NCBI GenBank assembly: GCA_013204185.1
Contig: JABMOI010000219.1
Coordinates: forward strand, 1-37,678
Origin: a bacterium
GTDB lineage: Bacteria; Bacteroidota; Rhodothermia; Rhodothermales; UBA10348
Length of the DNA: 37,678 nucleotides
Direction: 5' to 3'
Positions 1-8,481 of the stretch are shown here, in pieces (position 1 is the stretch's first letter; each line of letters opens with the position of its first letter). The notes beneath the pieces are model-generated. The model saw only the letters and a list, made by a program, of their open reading frames with translations. It was not told where the DNA came from and searched no databases. Made by a program: the position numbers and the translations under genes.

Positions 1-58
1 CCCTTGCGGGCACAACGGTTTTCGAGACCGCCCCATTCGACCGCTCTGGCACCCCTCC
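1..58 (-). tRNA. tRNA-Ser(CGA), 3' part cut off by the window edge
   Basis: Read on the minus strand, bases 58 to 1 follow a bacterial serine tRNA. They give the acceptor strand GGAGGGG, then UG, a D arm containing AGCGGUCGAA, an anticodon stem GCGGU/ACCGU around the loop CUCGAAA, and the start of a long variable arm ending CCCGCAAGGG. The anticodon at loop positions 34-36 is CGA, which reads UCG. The long variable arm fits the class II tRNA fold of serine. The T arm and 3' acceptor strand lie outside the window. It is downstream of, and on the same strand as, alaS and the PcrB-like gene, separated by 143 bp. A poor match to a sigma70 promoter (TTGTCG, 15 bp, TTTTAT on the minus strand, 81-107) precedes it, so it may have its own promoter. 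Confidence 0.88.
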
Positions 59-201
59 GAATTTGGGCGTCAATAATCCCATAAAATGGGACTACCAGCG
101 GCGACAATTTAAATTAGGGTGCCTAAGAGGGCGCAACAATGCCTGCCGAATCAAATTATGCGGAAGAAGTCTGGTGCTAGGCGAAATACACGAAGAAAGC
201 G

Positions 202-954
202 CTACAACAAGGTGTGCGCAGCCTCAGCCATTTCTCTCATGTACAACAGGCCATGCTTCTCCCCTAATGCGTTGCCTACCAAAATGATAGAAGCTCCGGC
301 TTCAACACGCTCTCGAACTTCCTCGGCGGTTCTAAGGCCGCCCCCAACAACAATAGGCGACTCGCAACATGCAGCTACAGCTCGGATCATAGCAGCAGGT
401 ACGGGCTGCGATGCTCCTGATCCGCCTTCTAGGTAGAGCAGCTTCATCCCCATCATTTCAGCAGCTAACGCCGTTGCGGCGGCTATGTCGGGTTTATTTC
501 GAGGCAGTGGCAACGAATTGGTTAGATACTGCGCTGCCGTTAAGTCCTCGGATTCAACCAACATATAGGCGGTGGCAATCGGCTCAATGCCCAACTTCTT
601 GATCAGAGGCGCTACATACACGTGTCTTCCAAACAGAAAGTCAGCATTACGTCCGGACACCACGGATAAGTAAAGGACAGCATCGAGATGCTCAGAAATT
701 TGATTCGCGGAGCCGGGAAAGCCGATAATTGGAAGGGAAGTCGAGTCTTTTAGCGTTTTGACAAACGCATTGGTATCCGTTGTTTGAACCAACGAACCAC
801 CTACAAAAATAGCATCAACTCCCGCCTCTTCGCACAGACGAGCCTTTCTGGCAACCGTTCCAATCGGTTCGTTTTCAGGGTCCAAAAGAACCACAAATGC
901 GGCCCCTTTCGAATCGGCAACGTTTAGAAGGTGCTGATACATGTCTAATTTCAC
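202..954 (-). CDS. PcrB/GGGP synthase family prenyltransferase
   Basis: Member of the geranylgeranylglyceryl phosphate synthase / PcrB family, (beta/alpha)8-barrel enzymes that join a polyprenyl diphosphate to glycerol-1-phosphate. The 250-residue length is normal. Visible motifs in order are LLDPE near residue 24, GGSLVQ near 52, FPGSANQIS near 79, YLEGGSGAS in the second half and VVGGGLRT then VGNALG near the C terminus. The glycine-rich loops form the phosphate site in the family. The start is GTG at 954, whose GTGA overlaps the alaS stop, suggesting coupled translation. An in-frame ATG at 942 (residue 5) is an alternative. The prenyl chain length cannot be read from sequence, so archaeal-like ether lipid synthesis is possible but unproven. 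Family assignment is firm; substrate is not. Confidence 0.9.
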   Translation of the reverse strand: MKLDMYQHLLNVADSKGAAFVVLLDPENEPIGTVARKARLCEEAGVDAIFVGGSLVQTTDTNAFVKTLKDSTSLPIIGFPGSANQISEHLDAVLYLSVVSGRNADFLFGRHVYVAPLIKKLGIEPIATAYMLVESEDLTAAQYLTNSLPLPRNKPDIAAATALAAEMMGMKLLYLEGGSGASQPVPAAMIRAVAACCESPIVVGGGLRTAEEVRERVEAGASIILVGNALGEKHGLLYMREMAEAAHTLL

Positions 955-3791
955 GACATCAGTGCTTTTACTGCAGCAGGAACGCCGCTTAATGCATCGT
1001 CAAGTTTCCCAGGAAGCCTACCTCCCGCTGTTGCTAGCGTTGGCCGTCCGCCGCCGCCGCCCCCAACTTCTTTCGCTACGATCCCTACGAGTTTTCCAGC
1101 CTGAACGCCTGATCCTTTGACCACGTCTTCGGAAACAGCACACGCTAAAAACACTTTTTCGGCAGGAATATCAGCGGAGCCAAGGAGGCAGATATGTCCG
1201 CTACCCAGCGTCGCAATAAGGTTGGAGCAAATATCCTGTAACATGGACGAATCGGCGCCGTCCAGCCTTCCAACAACGAGTTTCAGGCCGTTTACATCCT
1301 GAACCTGCGAAGTAAACTCACGAGCTTTTTGCTGTAACGCATTGAGGCGCAACGCATCCGCCTCTTTCTCTAGCGATTTGGATCGCTCGATCAGGTCGGC
1401 AATTTCTTCGTCGCTAGGCCGCTGCAGGGTTTTGAATTGATCCCGAACGCGACCTAGTTCAGCTAATTCCGAATGGATGAATGTAAGTGCATCCATTCCC
1501 GCTACGGCCTCTACCCTTCTCACTCCCGACGCAACCGAGCCCTCTGACTTAAATCGGAAGAGTCCAATTTCTCCAGTCGAGTTCACGTGTACACCCCCGC
1601 ACAATTCGATGGAATAGTCCGGGTCGAAGGTAATCATGCGAACGAGCTCACCATACTTCTCGCCAAACAACGCAGTAGCTCCGCGCTCCAACGCTTGTTT
1701 GATCGGTACATCAACATCCTCTTGCTTACGGATATTCCGCTGAATCACTTCATTCACGCGGTTTTCCACGGCCAGCAAGTCTTCTGCGCTTACTTTTTCA
1801 AAATGGGAGAAGTCAAAACGAAGGTGTGTAGGCGTTACGAGAGAGCCCTTCTGCCCCACATGGCTACCCAAACGTTCTCTAAGAGCCGAATGCATGAGGT
1901 GTGTCACAGAGTGGTGCTTCACGATGCGATCTCTCCTAGCAGCATCCACAAAGCCAATGACTGCGCTATCTGCGTCGATGGGCAGCCTGTTCACCGTATG
2001 AATGATGCGTCCGCCTCGTTTCTGGGTGTCAAATACCCGAATTTCTTGGCCGCCAACCGTTAGGACTCCGGTATCCCCTACTTGCCCCCCACTCTCAGCA
2101 TAAAAGGGCGTTCTATCTAGCACAATTTCAAACTGGGACGATGTTTCTGAAACTTGAACCTCACGCATTTGGCGAATGCGAAGCCCTGAGTCGGTTACCC
2201 CGTCGTATCCAGTAAACTCAGAGTCTTCTCCTGAGGTCACGTCAATCCAATCCTCTTGGTCTCCATGAACCACCTTGAACGAAGTAGCAGCCCTAGCGCG
2301 ATTTTTCTGCTCATCCATGAGCGTGGCGTAACGCGCCATATCGACCCCAAACCCTTCTTCTCTGGCCATCAAACCAGTCAAATCGACAGGGAATCCAAAT
2401 GTATCGTGCAGCAAAAACGCGATTTCACCCGGCAAATTACCCGTTGCGCCAACGCGCAGGACATCTTGAACCATGTCATCCTTTGACATTCCAGAGGCAT
2501 AGGCCTTTTTAAGGAGGTCTAACACGGATTTGTCTTTAGAAATAGACAGAGCAACAGAATCCGGGGAGGCGCCGCTATGAAGGCTTTTGATAATCGGGGA
2601 AAGTGCAGCAAAATACTCTATGCCCGTTCCGAGGGTCTCAAGAAAGCTCTCTTCTTCCGCCTTAATAACCCGTTCAATGTAGGCTTGGCCCTTGCCGAGT
2701 TCGGGGAACTGGTGGCCCATCAAAGCAATCAAATCCTGAACTTTCGAGAACAAAACGGGGCTTCTGAAGCCGAGCGTTTGATATCCGTAACGCACAGCCC
2801 GATGTAAAATTCGCCGAATCACATAACCGCGGCCCGCATTACCTGGCATCACTCCGTCTGCAACGGCAAAGGCAATGGTGCGAAGATGGTCTGCAATGAC
2901 CCTCAATGCAATTTGTAACTGATCCCCATTGGGCTCTGCTTTTGCAGCGGCATAGGATGCCAACGAAACGCCCAAAGCATCTTTAGCTACAGAATCTAGT
3001 AAAGGCAAAAAGAGGTCGGTATCGTAGTTGCTCGACTTACCCTGCATTACTGCGACCACGCGCTCAAAACCCATCCCGGTATCGACGTGCTGTGATTTTA
3101 GCGCTTGAAGCGACCCATCAACCTGCGCGTTGTATTGGATGAAGACCAAGTTCCAAATTTCCATGACGCGCGGGTCGTCCTGATTGACCAGGCTGATCCC
3201 GGGCACTTTTGCTCTTTCCTCGTCGCTTCTAAGGTCTACATGGATCTCAGAGCAAGGTCCACACGGCCCCGTATCGCCCATCATCCAAAAATTGTCTTTG
3301 GACCAGCAATACAAAATGTGATCTGGATTGATGGAGGTTTCCGAGCGCCAAAACGCAGCAGCTTCTTCATCGGCCTTTAGACCAAGCTTTTCGTCCCCTT
3401 CGTGAACCGTGGCGTACAAACGATCAGGATCTAAGCCCCATCGATCCACCAAGAGCTCCCATGCCCATGAAATGGCTTCTTTTTTGAAATAGTCGCCGAA
3501 GCTCCAGTTGCCCAGCATTTCAAAAAAAGTGTGATGGTACGTGTCGTAGCCCACCTCTTCCAAGTCGTTATGCTTTCCTGAGACGCGCAGGCATTTTTGG
3601 GTGTCTGCAGCGCGTACATAAGAGCGCTCTCCTTCACCTAGGAAAACATCTTTGAATTGATTCATACCGGCATTGGTAAACATCAATGTCGGGTCGTTTC
3701 CAGGAACGATCGAATCGCTGGGCACAACCGCGTGGCCCTTTTCTTCAAAAAAGGCTAAGAACTCGGCTCGAATCTGATTTGCTGTTTTCAC
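951..3791 (-). CDS. alaS: Alanyl-tRNA synthetase
   Basis: Charges tRNA-Ala with alanine in the cytoplasm. The 946 residues carry the class II catalytic domain at the N terminus (PTLMFTNAGMNQFKDVFLG near 34-52), the tRNA recognition region, and the editing domain with zinc ligands H627 and H631 (HSVTH) and C731/H735 (CGGVHV). The C-Ala domain ends with the glycine run GGGGGGRP. It is longer than the roughly 876-residue E. coli enzyme, partly because of extra sequence around residues 395-450 between catalytic and editing domains. The start is GTG at 3791, and the N terminus MKTANQIRAEFLAFFEEKGH matches where the family begins. It is the first gene of a pair with the PcrB-like gene, overlapping it by 4 nt. 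The gene is intact. Confidence 0.98.
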   Translation of the reverse strand: MKTANQIRAEFLAFFEEKGHAVVPSDSIVPGNDPTLMFTNAGMNQFKDVFLGEGERSYVRAADTQKCLRVSGKHNDLEEVGYDTYHHTFFEMLGNWSFGDYFKKEAISWAWELLVDRWGLDPDRLYATVHEGDEKLGLKADEEAAAFWRSETSINPDHILYCWSKDNFWMMGDTGPCGPCSEIHVDLRSDEERAKVPGISLVNQDDPRVMEIWNLVFIQYNAQVDGSLQALKSQHVDTGMGFERVVAVMQGKSSNYDTDLFLPLLDSVAKDALGVSLASYAAAKAEPNGDQLQIALRVIADHLRTIAFAVADGVMPGNAGRGYVIRRILHRAVRYGYQTLGFRSPVLFSKVQDLIALMGHQFPELGKGQAYIERVIKAEEESFLETLGTGIEYFAALSPIIKSLHSGASPDSVALSISKDKSVLDLLKKAYASGMSKDDMVQDVLRVGATGNLPGEIAFLLHDTFGFPVDLTGLMAREEGFGVDMARYATLMDEQKNRARAATSFKVVHGDQEDWIDVTSGEDSEFTGYDGVTDSGLRIRQMREVQVSETSSQFEIVLDRTPFYAESGGQVGDTGVLTVGGQEIRVFDTQKRGGRIIHTVNRLPIDADSAVIGFVDAARRDRIVKHHSVTHLMHSALRERLGSHVGQKGSLVTPTHLRFDFSHFEKVSAEDLLAVENRVNEVIQRNIRKQEDVDVPIKQALERGATALFGEKYGELVRMITFDPDYSIELCGGVHVNSTGEIGLFRFKSEGSVASGVRRVEAVAGMDALTFIHSELAELGRVRDQFKTLQRPSDEEIADLIERSKSLEKEADALRLNALQQKAREFTSQVQDVNGLKLVVGRLDGADSSMLQDICSNLIATLGSGHICLLGSADIPAEKVFLACAVSEDVVKGSGVQAGKLVGIVAKEVGGGGGGRPTLATAGGRLPGKLDDALSGVPAAVKALMS

Positions 3792-3829
3792 GAAATGAAG
3801 GATGTACGTTTAACCAAGGACGGATACAA

Positions 3830-3865
3830 GCAAAAAGGCCGTTTCCATACTTGAAAACGCGCCTT
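3830..3865 (-). terminator. Rho-independent terminator after the M14 peptidase gene
   Basis: On the minus strand AAGGC pairs with GCCTT (3861-3865 with 3835-3839). An inner stem of about six pairs (3853-3859 with 3840-3845, one bulge) encloses a short loop, and TTTTT follows directly. It lies about 70 nt past the stop of the M14 gene and before alaS on the same strand. It therefore probably ends the asparaginase-peptidase transcript and separates it from alaS. Confidence 0.68.
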
Positions 3866-3935
3866 AGAGCTTTTAGAATCAAGGTGAATATACGGAATAC
3901 GTCGCAAATTGGACTGACTTCCGATTCAGATTCGG

Positions 3936-6548
3936 TTAATAACTAGAGCCGAAGAAGATGCCATTGAAGAACAACCGCTGGGTGCCCATCCAATAGGCGC
4001 GGTGGTTAATCTCGTTCATGAACACGATAACGTGACCGCGACCAGAACGAGTTGCTATCACACTAGCAGCTCCTCCCAATTGAGCAAGTCGCTCTTTGGA
4101 TAAATAACCACTCAGCAACGGCGTGGAACTGAAGGCGCCCAATAAGCCGCCCTGTGAACCCGTGTAGGCGTACAAGGACGAGTTGTCGTAGAAGACGGGA
4201 AGCTTCGGATTCAACCCATAGCCAACTGGATGCGTGGTGTCCAGATCTACTTCGAATATAGATCCGCCAATGGCTTGAGCTCCTCGGGCTTCGTCCAACA
4301 AGTGATACGGCAACCCGGCGGTAAGTGAATCCATATCTACCGAAATGGGCTCAACATCAATCAGGCCATTCTGGGAGGCCCAACTAGCGCCTCCTGTCAA
4401 CACAATAAGTGTTCCGCCACCCCGTGTCCAAGCTAGCAACGCATTTGTGCTACGCTCCGAATACCCACCACTAGGAAGAACAATGGTGTTGTAGCGGCTC
4501 AGGTCTGCGCTCCCAAAGTCGGATGCCTCTACCAATGAAACGGGCATATTAAATCGTTCGGAGATGGCGTGCCAGGCTTCTCCAGCTTGGCCCGAATTGG
4601 TGCCTGAACCCGCGGCAATGGCAATTCTCGGTTTTTGCAGTGTTGATGTGCTTTGTCCACCCAATTCAGGGCCGTCTGGCGTCATTGCGGTGTTCGCAGC
4701 CACAATATTGACGTAGTCTTGTCGAACAGCGTCCGCTACTAGGTCATGTACGAGTTGAGAATCGGATGTAGAATTTGGAGTATCCCGGCCATTGAGTGGA
4801 ATCACGACGGTCCCCCGGTCAAACCATACTTTCTTCCCATCCACCATTACGGAAAATGGCTCATTCGTTAGTCGAACATTGATTCCGGCTTCCATGAACC
4901 GATATAGCGCACGTGGAGCGAAAAACCGATCCCAGCGAAGTAAATAGGAATGCGTTGCTTTGCCGCCAACTAAGGATCCACCGTCTAATTCAAAAGAGGT
5001 AACCCGGTCACCTTGAATGGACGACAGCTTCCCTGAATACTCATACAAGTCGACGTCGAAGGCCAATGGCAACGTCCAGGTAGACACGTCATAAAACAAG
5101 GAATCCTGGTACTCGAGTGTTCGCTCTGTGAACGATTTGATTAGTCGATACTGGGGCTGGTCCGTAGGGATTACGTACGCGGAGCCAGATTTAATGGCCT
5201 TACCTTCAACCGTCACGTCCGAAGACAACTTGTAAAAGGCAACCCGGTGACGTTCAAACAACTGGGCGAAGAGCTGCGCCTTCGTTCGGTCCCTAGTTAG
5301 GTCCAAGACCCAAGCAGACTGGTTGGTCTTCTTTGCCATCTCACGGGATTCCTTGTAAAAATCCCTCTGGTAGGTTAGCAACCGAGTTCTTAGTCCAACA
5401 GCAGCCTGCAAGGTTGTGAGGGACGTTGCAAACTGATTTCGGACCGTGAATGCGTAGTGCAGTTCGCCATCTGGCATCTCGGACCGAAGCGCCCTGGAGG
5501 ATGCTTGTTCAAAAAGAATGCCCACCGAACCGTTGATATCAGGGTAGGCGGAGCCTTTTCCGTAGAAATAGTCGTCATATCCTTCCTCTGAAAAATAGGA
5601 CGAACCAATAGCATCAAGCCCCGCCGCGTGATATCCTGCGATGGCTTCGGTTAAACGGACATTTTCATCTGGAGTGTTTGGGTGTTTACGCGATGGGATG
5701 CCCGGCTGAAAGAAAAAAGTCGAGGCCCCTCCCATTTCGTGATGGTCCGTAAGAATTTGAGGGCGCCATGCTTGAAACACTTCCAATCTACCAACCGATT
5801 CAGGGTGCTGCCCTACCATCCAGTCCCGGTTCAGGTCAAACCAATAGTGATTTGTCCTACCTCCGGGCCATGGTTCGCTATGCTCCATGTCTTGGCTATC
5901 CGCCGTTCCTGATCGACCACGCATTCGATTAACCCAGTCCGCAAAACGATCTCGCCCGTCGGGGTTCAGCATGGGGTCAACAATTAAAACCGACTGCGAA
6001 AGCGCGTTTTCAATCATGTCACCCTCAGCGGCCGCAAGGTAGTACAGATACAGCAGCGCTGCTTCCGTTCCAGAAGCTTCGTTGCCATGCACGCTATACC
6101 CTTGGTACACAACGACTGGCATGGATTTAATATCCGAATCAGATACGCGCTCTGGCGCCTCGGATAACATGTCCTGTTGCGCTTGAATTGAAGCCAGACG
6201 ATCATGATTTGCCTCAGAGGTCACAATGGCATGGATCAGAGGGCGGCCTTCGTACGAACGTGCGTGCTCGGTAACCACCACTCGGTCGCTCACCGCCGCA
6301 ACGGCTCTGTAGTACGCTTCAACTTGGTGAGGCAATGTATGCTGCGTGCCAACCACATGTCCAATCACTTCTTCCGGAGTTGGAATAGCCGGATTAAACG
6401 AATCGACGCCTTCCAGAGGCATTTCCATAGCGAACGGCAGTCGCTGAGCATACACACTCGTTGACAAGGCGCTCAGAAACAAAAGACCAAGGACAAAGAG
6501 CACGCCCCGCTTCGATGGGGCGTGCATTCCACTTCCAAATGAAAACAT
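3936..6548 (-). CDS. Exported M14-family zinc carboxypeptidase with C-terminal amidotransferase-like region
   Basis: Secreted or periplasmic metallopeptidase of 870 residues. A basic N terminus and hydrophobic stretch (about 14-32), followed by a VYAQ-type cleavage region, give a signal peptide. The M14 domain runs from about 55 to 400. Zinc ligands are H154 and E157 in the SVHGNEASG motif and H269 or H270 in TDHHEMG; a likely catalytic Glu is E347 in ILFEQAS. The C-terminal half, with IAIAAGSG, IVLPSGGY and a final GRGHVIVFMNEINHRAYW, resembles class I glutamine-amidotransferase-like regions seen attached to bacterial M14 peptidases, but I see no clear catalytic triad there. It follows the glycosylasparaginase gene by 1 nt and is probably cotranscribed with it. 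An ATG at residue 8 is an alternative start. Exact substrate is unknown. Confidence 0.9.
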   Translation of the reverse strand: MFSFGSGMHAPSKRGVLFVLGLLFLSALSTSVYAQRLPFAMEMPLEGVDSFNPAIPTPEEVIGHVVGTQHTLPHQVEAYYRAVAAVSDRVVVTEHARSYEGRPLIHAIVTSEANHDRLASIQAQQDMLSEAPERVSDSDIKSMPVVVYQGYSVHGNEASGTEAALLYLYYLAAAEGDMIENALSQSVLIVDPMLNPDGRDRFADWVNRMRGRSGTADSQDMEHSEPWPGGRTNHYWFDLNRDWMVGQHPESVGRLEVFQAWRPQILTDHHEMGGASTFFFQPGIPSRKHPNTPDENVRLTEAIAGYHAAGLDAIGSSYFSEEGYDDYFYGKGSAYPDINGSVGILFEQASSRALRSEMPDGELHYAFTVRNQFATSLTTLQAAVGLRTRLLTYQRDFYKESREMAKKTNQSAWVLDLTRDRTKAQLFAQLFERHRVAFYKLSSDVTVEGKAIKSGSAYVIPTDQPQYRLIKSFTERTLEYQDSLFYDVSTWTLPLAFDVDLYEYSGKLSSIQGDRVTSFELDGGSLVGGKATHSYLLRWDRFFAPRALYRFMEAGINVRLTNEPFSVMVDGKKVWFDRGTVVIPLNGRDTPNSTSDSQLVHDLVADAVRQDYVNIVAANTAMTPDGPELGGQSTSTLQKPRIAIAAGSGTNSGQAGEAWHAISERFNMPVSLVEASDFGSADLSRYNTIVLPSGGYSERSTNALLAWTRGGGTLIVLTGGASWASQNGLIDVEPISVDMDSLTAGLPYHLLDEARGAQAIGGSIFEVDLDTTHPVGYGLNPKLPVFYDNSSLYAYTGSQGGLLGAFSSTPLLSGYLSKERLAQLGGAASVIATRSGRGHVIVFMNEINHRAYWMGTQRLFFNGIFFGSSY

Positions 6549-6549
6549 A

Positions 6550-7680
6550 TTAACCGTTGTTTTTGTAGAGATAAGCCAGTTTAACTAAGCGGCCGCCTTC
6601 AGGCGTGGCTACCGCGAACGTTCCGTTTCCGCCTCTGATTTCAGCTCCACCAACTTCCCCTTTCATGTTTAGGGCGTAGAACTGGACGTTAAAATCGGGA
6701 CGCCCCATGCTGTCTTGGAGCCGTGCGAGTTTTGTGTGATCGGCAATGCGCTGGCAAGCGACTAAACAAGCCTGCTCGGGCGAATCTCCTGCTCGCATAC
6801 GCTCAACAATGAGGAAGCTCGCTAGATTTTCGAGGTTTGCTTCGCCGCGGCCGGTTGATCCTGCTGCGCCCACTTCATTGTCACAATAGAGACCCGCACC
6901 GATAATTGGCGAATCGCCAACGCGGCCCGGAATTTTAAACGCCAGACCAGAAGTCGTTGTGACGCATGAAATATTTCCAGCCAAGTCGATTGCGGAACAG
7001 TGAATGGTACCCCAGTGGCGATGGATTGGCTCAGAAAGCGCTCCTATTCCTTTATCGCCGGGCTTGTGAGGTGGCAGATATTCGTCCATCGTGGACATGT
7101 TTTCCTTCCATCTCACCCATTCTTTGCGGGCTTTTTCTGTCAGCAGGTTTTCAATTGGGAACCCATGCATGGCCGCAAACTCTTGAGCGCCTTTGCCCAT
7201 TAAATTGACGTGGTCTGTGCGTTCCAACACTAATTTGGCCACTTTTGAGGGATATTTTATTCCTTCAATACAAGCAACCGAGCCAGCGCGACACGTGGGT
7301 CCGTGCATTACGGCTGAATCCAACTGGACCACGCCGTTGGCATTCGGAAGGCCGCCATAGCCAACACTCGTGTCTTCAGGATCTTCTTCAACCAAATTCA
7401 CTCCTGCAACCACAGCATCAAGGGCGTCGGCCCCGGACTGGATCATTTCAATGGCTTTCAACACCGTACCCTGCCCGTTCCGACTTGATATGGCAATGGG
7501 GCCAGCCTTCTTGTAAAGCGCTGTAGGCGCTGATACCGCACCGACTACGCGCGGCGCCGCTCCGAAGGTTGCGGCAGCGATGCCCGCCATGGTGCTCGTT
7601 TTCAAAAAGTCTCGCCGAGACGAGGGCTGGATTTTCGATTCTGGAGCCAAAGGTTTCACTTCTTCCGTTTGCTTATTCAT
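6550..7680 (-). CDS. N4-(beta-N-acetylglucosaminyl)-L-asparaginase (glycosylasparaginase)
   Basis: N-terminal nucleophile hydrolase that splits the bond between N-acetylglucosamine and asparagine in degraded N-glycoproteins. The 376 residues start with a Tat-type signal, SRRDFLK at 21-27 followed by an alanine-rich hydrophobic segment, so export of a folded enzyme is expected. The likely autocatalytic nucleophile is T225 in HWGTIHCSA. Downstream are the family motifs TTTSGLAFKIPGRVGDSPI (241-259) and GAAGSTGRGE. It is the first gene of a two-gene unit with the M14 peptidase, 1 nt apart. Both products are exported hydrolases of amide bonds, which suggests scavenging of glycopeptides; that link is inference. 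The upstream region to 7750 is shared with divergent thiE and holds a 12-bp palindrome. Specificity could extend to plain asparagine amides. Confidence 0.94.
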   Translation of the reverse strand: MNKQTEEVKPLAPESKIQPSSRRDFLKTSTMAGIAAATFGAAPRVVGAVSAPTALYKKAGPIAISSRNGQGTVLKAIEMIQSGADALDAVVAGVNLVEEDPEDTSVGYGGLPNANGVVQLDSAVMHGPTCRAGSVACIEGIKYPSKVAKLVLERTDHVNLMGKGAQEFAAMHGFPIENLLTEKARKEWVRWKENMSTMDEYLPPHKPGDKGIGALSEPIHRHWGTIHCSAIDLAGNISCVTTTSGLAFKIPGRVGDSPIIGAGLYCDNEVGAAGSTGRGEANLENLASFLIVERMRAGDSPEQACLVACQRIADHTKLARLQDSMGRPDFNVQFYALNMKGEVGGAEIRGGNGTFAVATPEGGRLVKLAYLYKNNG

Positions 7681-7718
7681 CTGGAACTATCTTAGGTGGA
7701 CGAGACATTTTCGATAAC

Positions 7719-7730
7719 CTACAATTGTAG
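7719..7730. promoter_or_regulatory. 12-bp palindrome between divergent genes, operator-like
   Basis: CTACAATTGTAG is a perfect palindrome in the 70-bp space between the divergent asparaginase and thiE genes. Its core fits TACAnnTGTA, the half-site pattern known for BlaI/CopY-type repressors. No such regulator is encoded in the window, and a chance palindrome cannot be excluded. Confidence 0.3.
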
Positions 7731-7750
7731 CTCCATCAACACAACTGCAA

Positions 7751-8383
7751 ATGCATCGAATTGGAAGACTTCACGTCCTAACAGATTTCACGTTTCAACA
7801 GCGCTATTCACATGCAGAACAAGCACTTATGGCCATTCAGGGCGGTGCTGAGGTCATTCAGTTCCGTCAAAAACATGGAAGCGTTCGTGACATGTTTGCT
7901 GAAGCCATGGCTGTAAAAAAGGTTTGCGAACACCAAGAAGTAACATTTTTGATAAATGACCGCGTAGATATTGCCTTGGCAGTCGGTGCGGATGGGGTCC
8001 ATTTGGGACAAACCGATTTGCCGGTTTCCGCTGCTAGAAGCATCCTCGGGCCAAACGCAATTATTGGAGTTACCGCGCCAGATGTAGAACTGGCCAAATT
8101 GGCAGAGAAGCAAGGCGCCGATTATGTAGGCTTTGGCCCCGTGTTTCTGACTCGTTCAAAGGCTAATCCTACAAGCGTCAAAGGGGTCCCTGGTCTTCAA
8201 AAGTTTTGCAGTTCTGTTTCCCTTCCTGTCATTGCAATTGCTGGTATTACGGTCGATCGTACGCGGGAAGTCCTTGAAGCTGGTGCGCATGGAATTGCCG
8301 TTATGACGGCTATATCTTTGGCTCAGTATCCGGAAATAGAAACCCAAAAATTCAGCCTTGCTTTGCTGGGGCAAAACGGCTAA
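7751..8383 (+). CDS. thiE: Thiamine phosphate synthase (ThiE family)
   Basis: Couples the pyrimidine diphosphate and thiazole phosphate moieties to make thiamine monophosphate; a cytoplasmic TIM barrel. The 210 residues are typical. Motifs are IQFRQK (near 35-40, the QLREK position), INDRVDIALAVGADGVHLGQTD (Asp/Asn and HLGQ-D residues that bind Mg2+ and pyrophosphate), and DYVGFGPVF. The loop that usually reads GVSxH in the family is GVTAPD here, so the His is replaced by Pro. This could mean relaxed function or a TenI-like role, although the remaining sites favour a real synthase. No other thiamine genes are nearby. It is divergent from the asparaginase gene and stands alone before the peptidase-kinase operon. 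Confidence 0.9.
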   Translation: MHRIGRLHVLTDFTFQQRYSHAEQALMAIQGGAEVIQFRQKHGSVRDMFAEAMAVKKVCEHQEVTFLINDRVDIALAVGADGVHLGQTDLPVSAARSILGPNAIIGVTAPDVELAKLAEKQGADYVGFGPVFLTRSKANPTSVKGVPGLQKFCSSVSLPVIAIAGITVDRTREVLEAGAHGIAVMTAISLAQYPEIETQKFSLALLGQNG

Positions 8384-8391
8384 CTGGTGAA

Positions 8392-8409
8392 ATTGCCTAT
8401 TTTTGGCAA
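8392..8409 (+). terminator. Weak hairpin just after thiE
   Basis: ATTGCC and GGCAAT form a perfect 6-bp stem with a 6-nt loop, starting 8 nt after the thiE stop codon. The loop is T-rich but no T-tract follows the stem, so it is at best a weak terminator or an RNA-stabilising hairpin. Confidence 0.3.
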
Positions 8410-8430
8410 TAATGCCTACAAACTATGTTC

Positions 8431-8458
8431 TTGTAATTTGCGACCTTAAGACTATACT
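8431..8458 (+). promoter_or_regulatory. Candidate promoter for the M24 peptidase operon
   Basis: TTGTAA, a 16-bp spacer, and TATACT lie 24 bp before the ATG at 8482. Match to the sigma70 consensus is fair. The Bacteroidetes TAnnTTTG element is not evident here. The position, between the thiE hairpin and the next start codon, supports it. Confidence 0.45.
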
Positions 8459-8481
8459 CGATTCAAAAATTCAAGTCCAAC

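Noticed and set aside
77-91. 6-bp inverted repeat TCCCAT-AAA-ATGGGA upstream of the tRNA
   Set aside because: The 3-nt loop, lack of a T-tract and position at the likely tRNA promoter make a terminator unlikely; probably chance or part of the promoter.
1587-2063. 158-codon plus-strand frame opposite alaS
   Set aside because: It lies wholly inside the well-supported alaS gene on the other strand and its translation shows no family motif.
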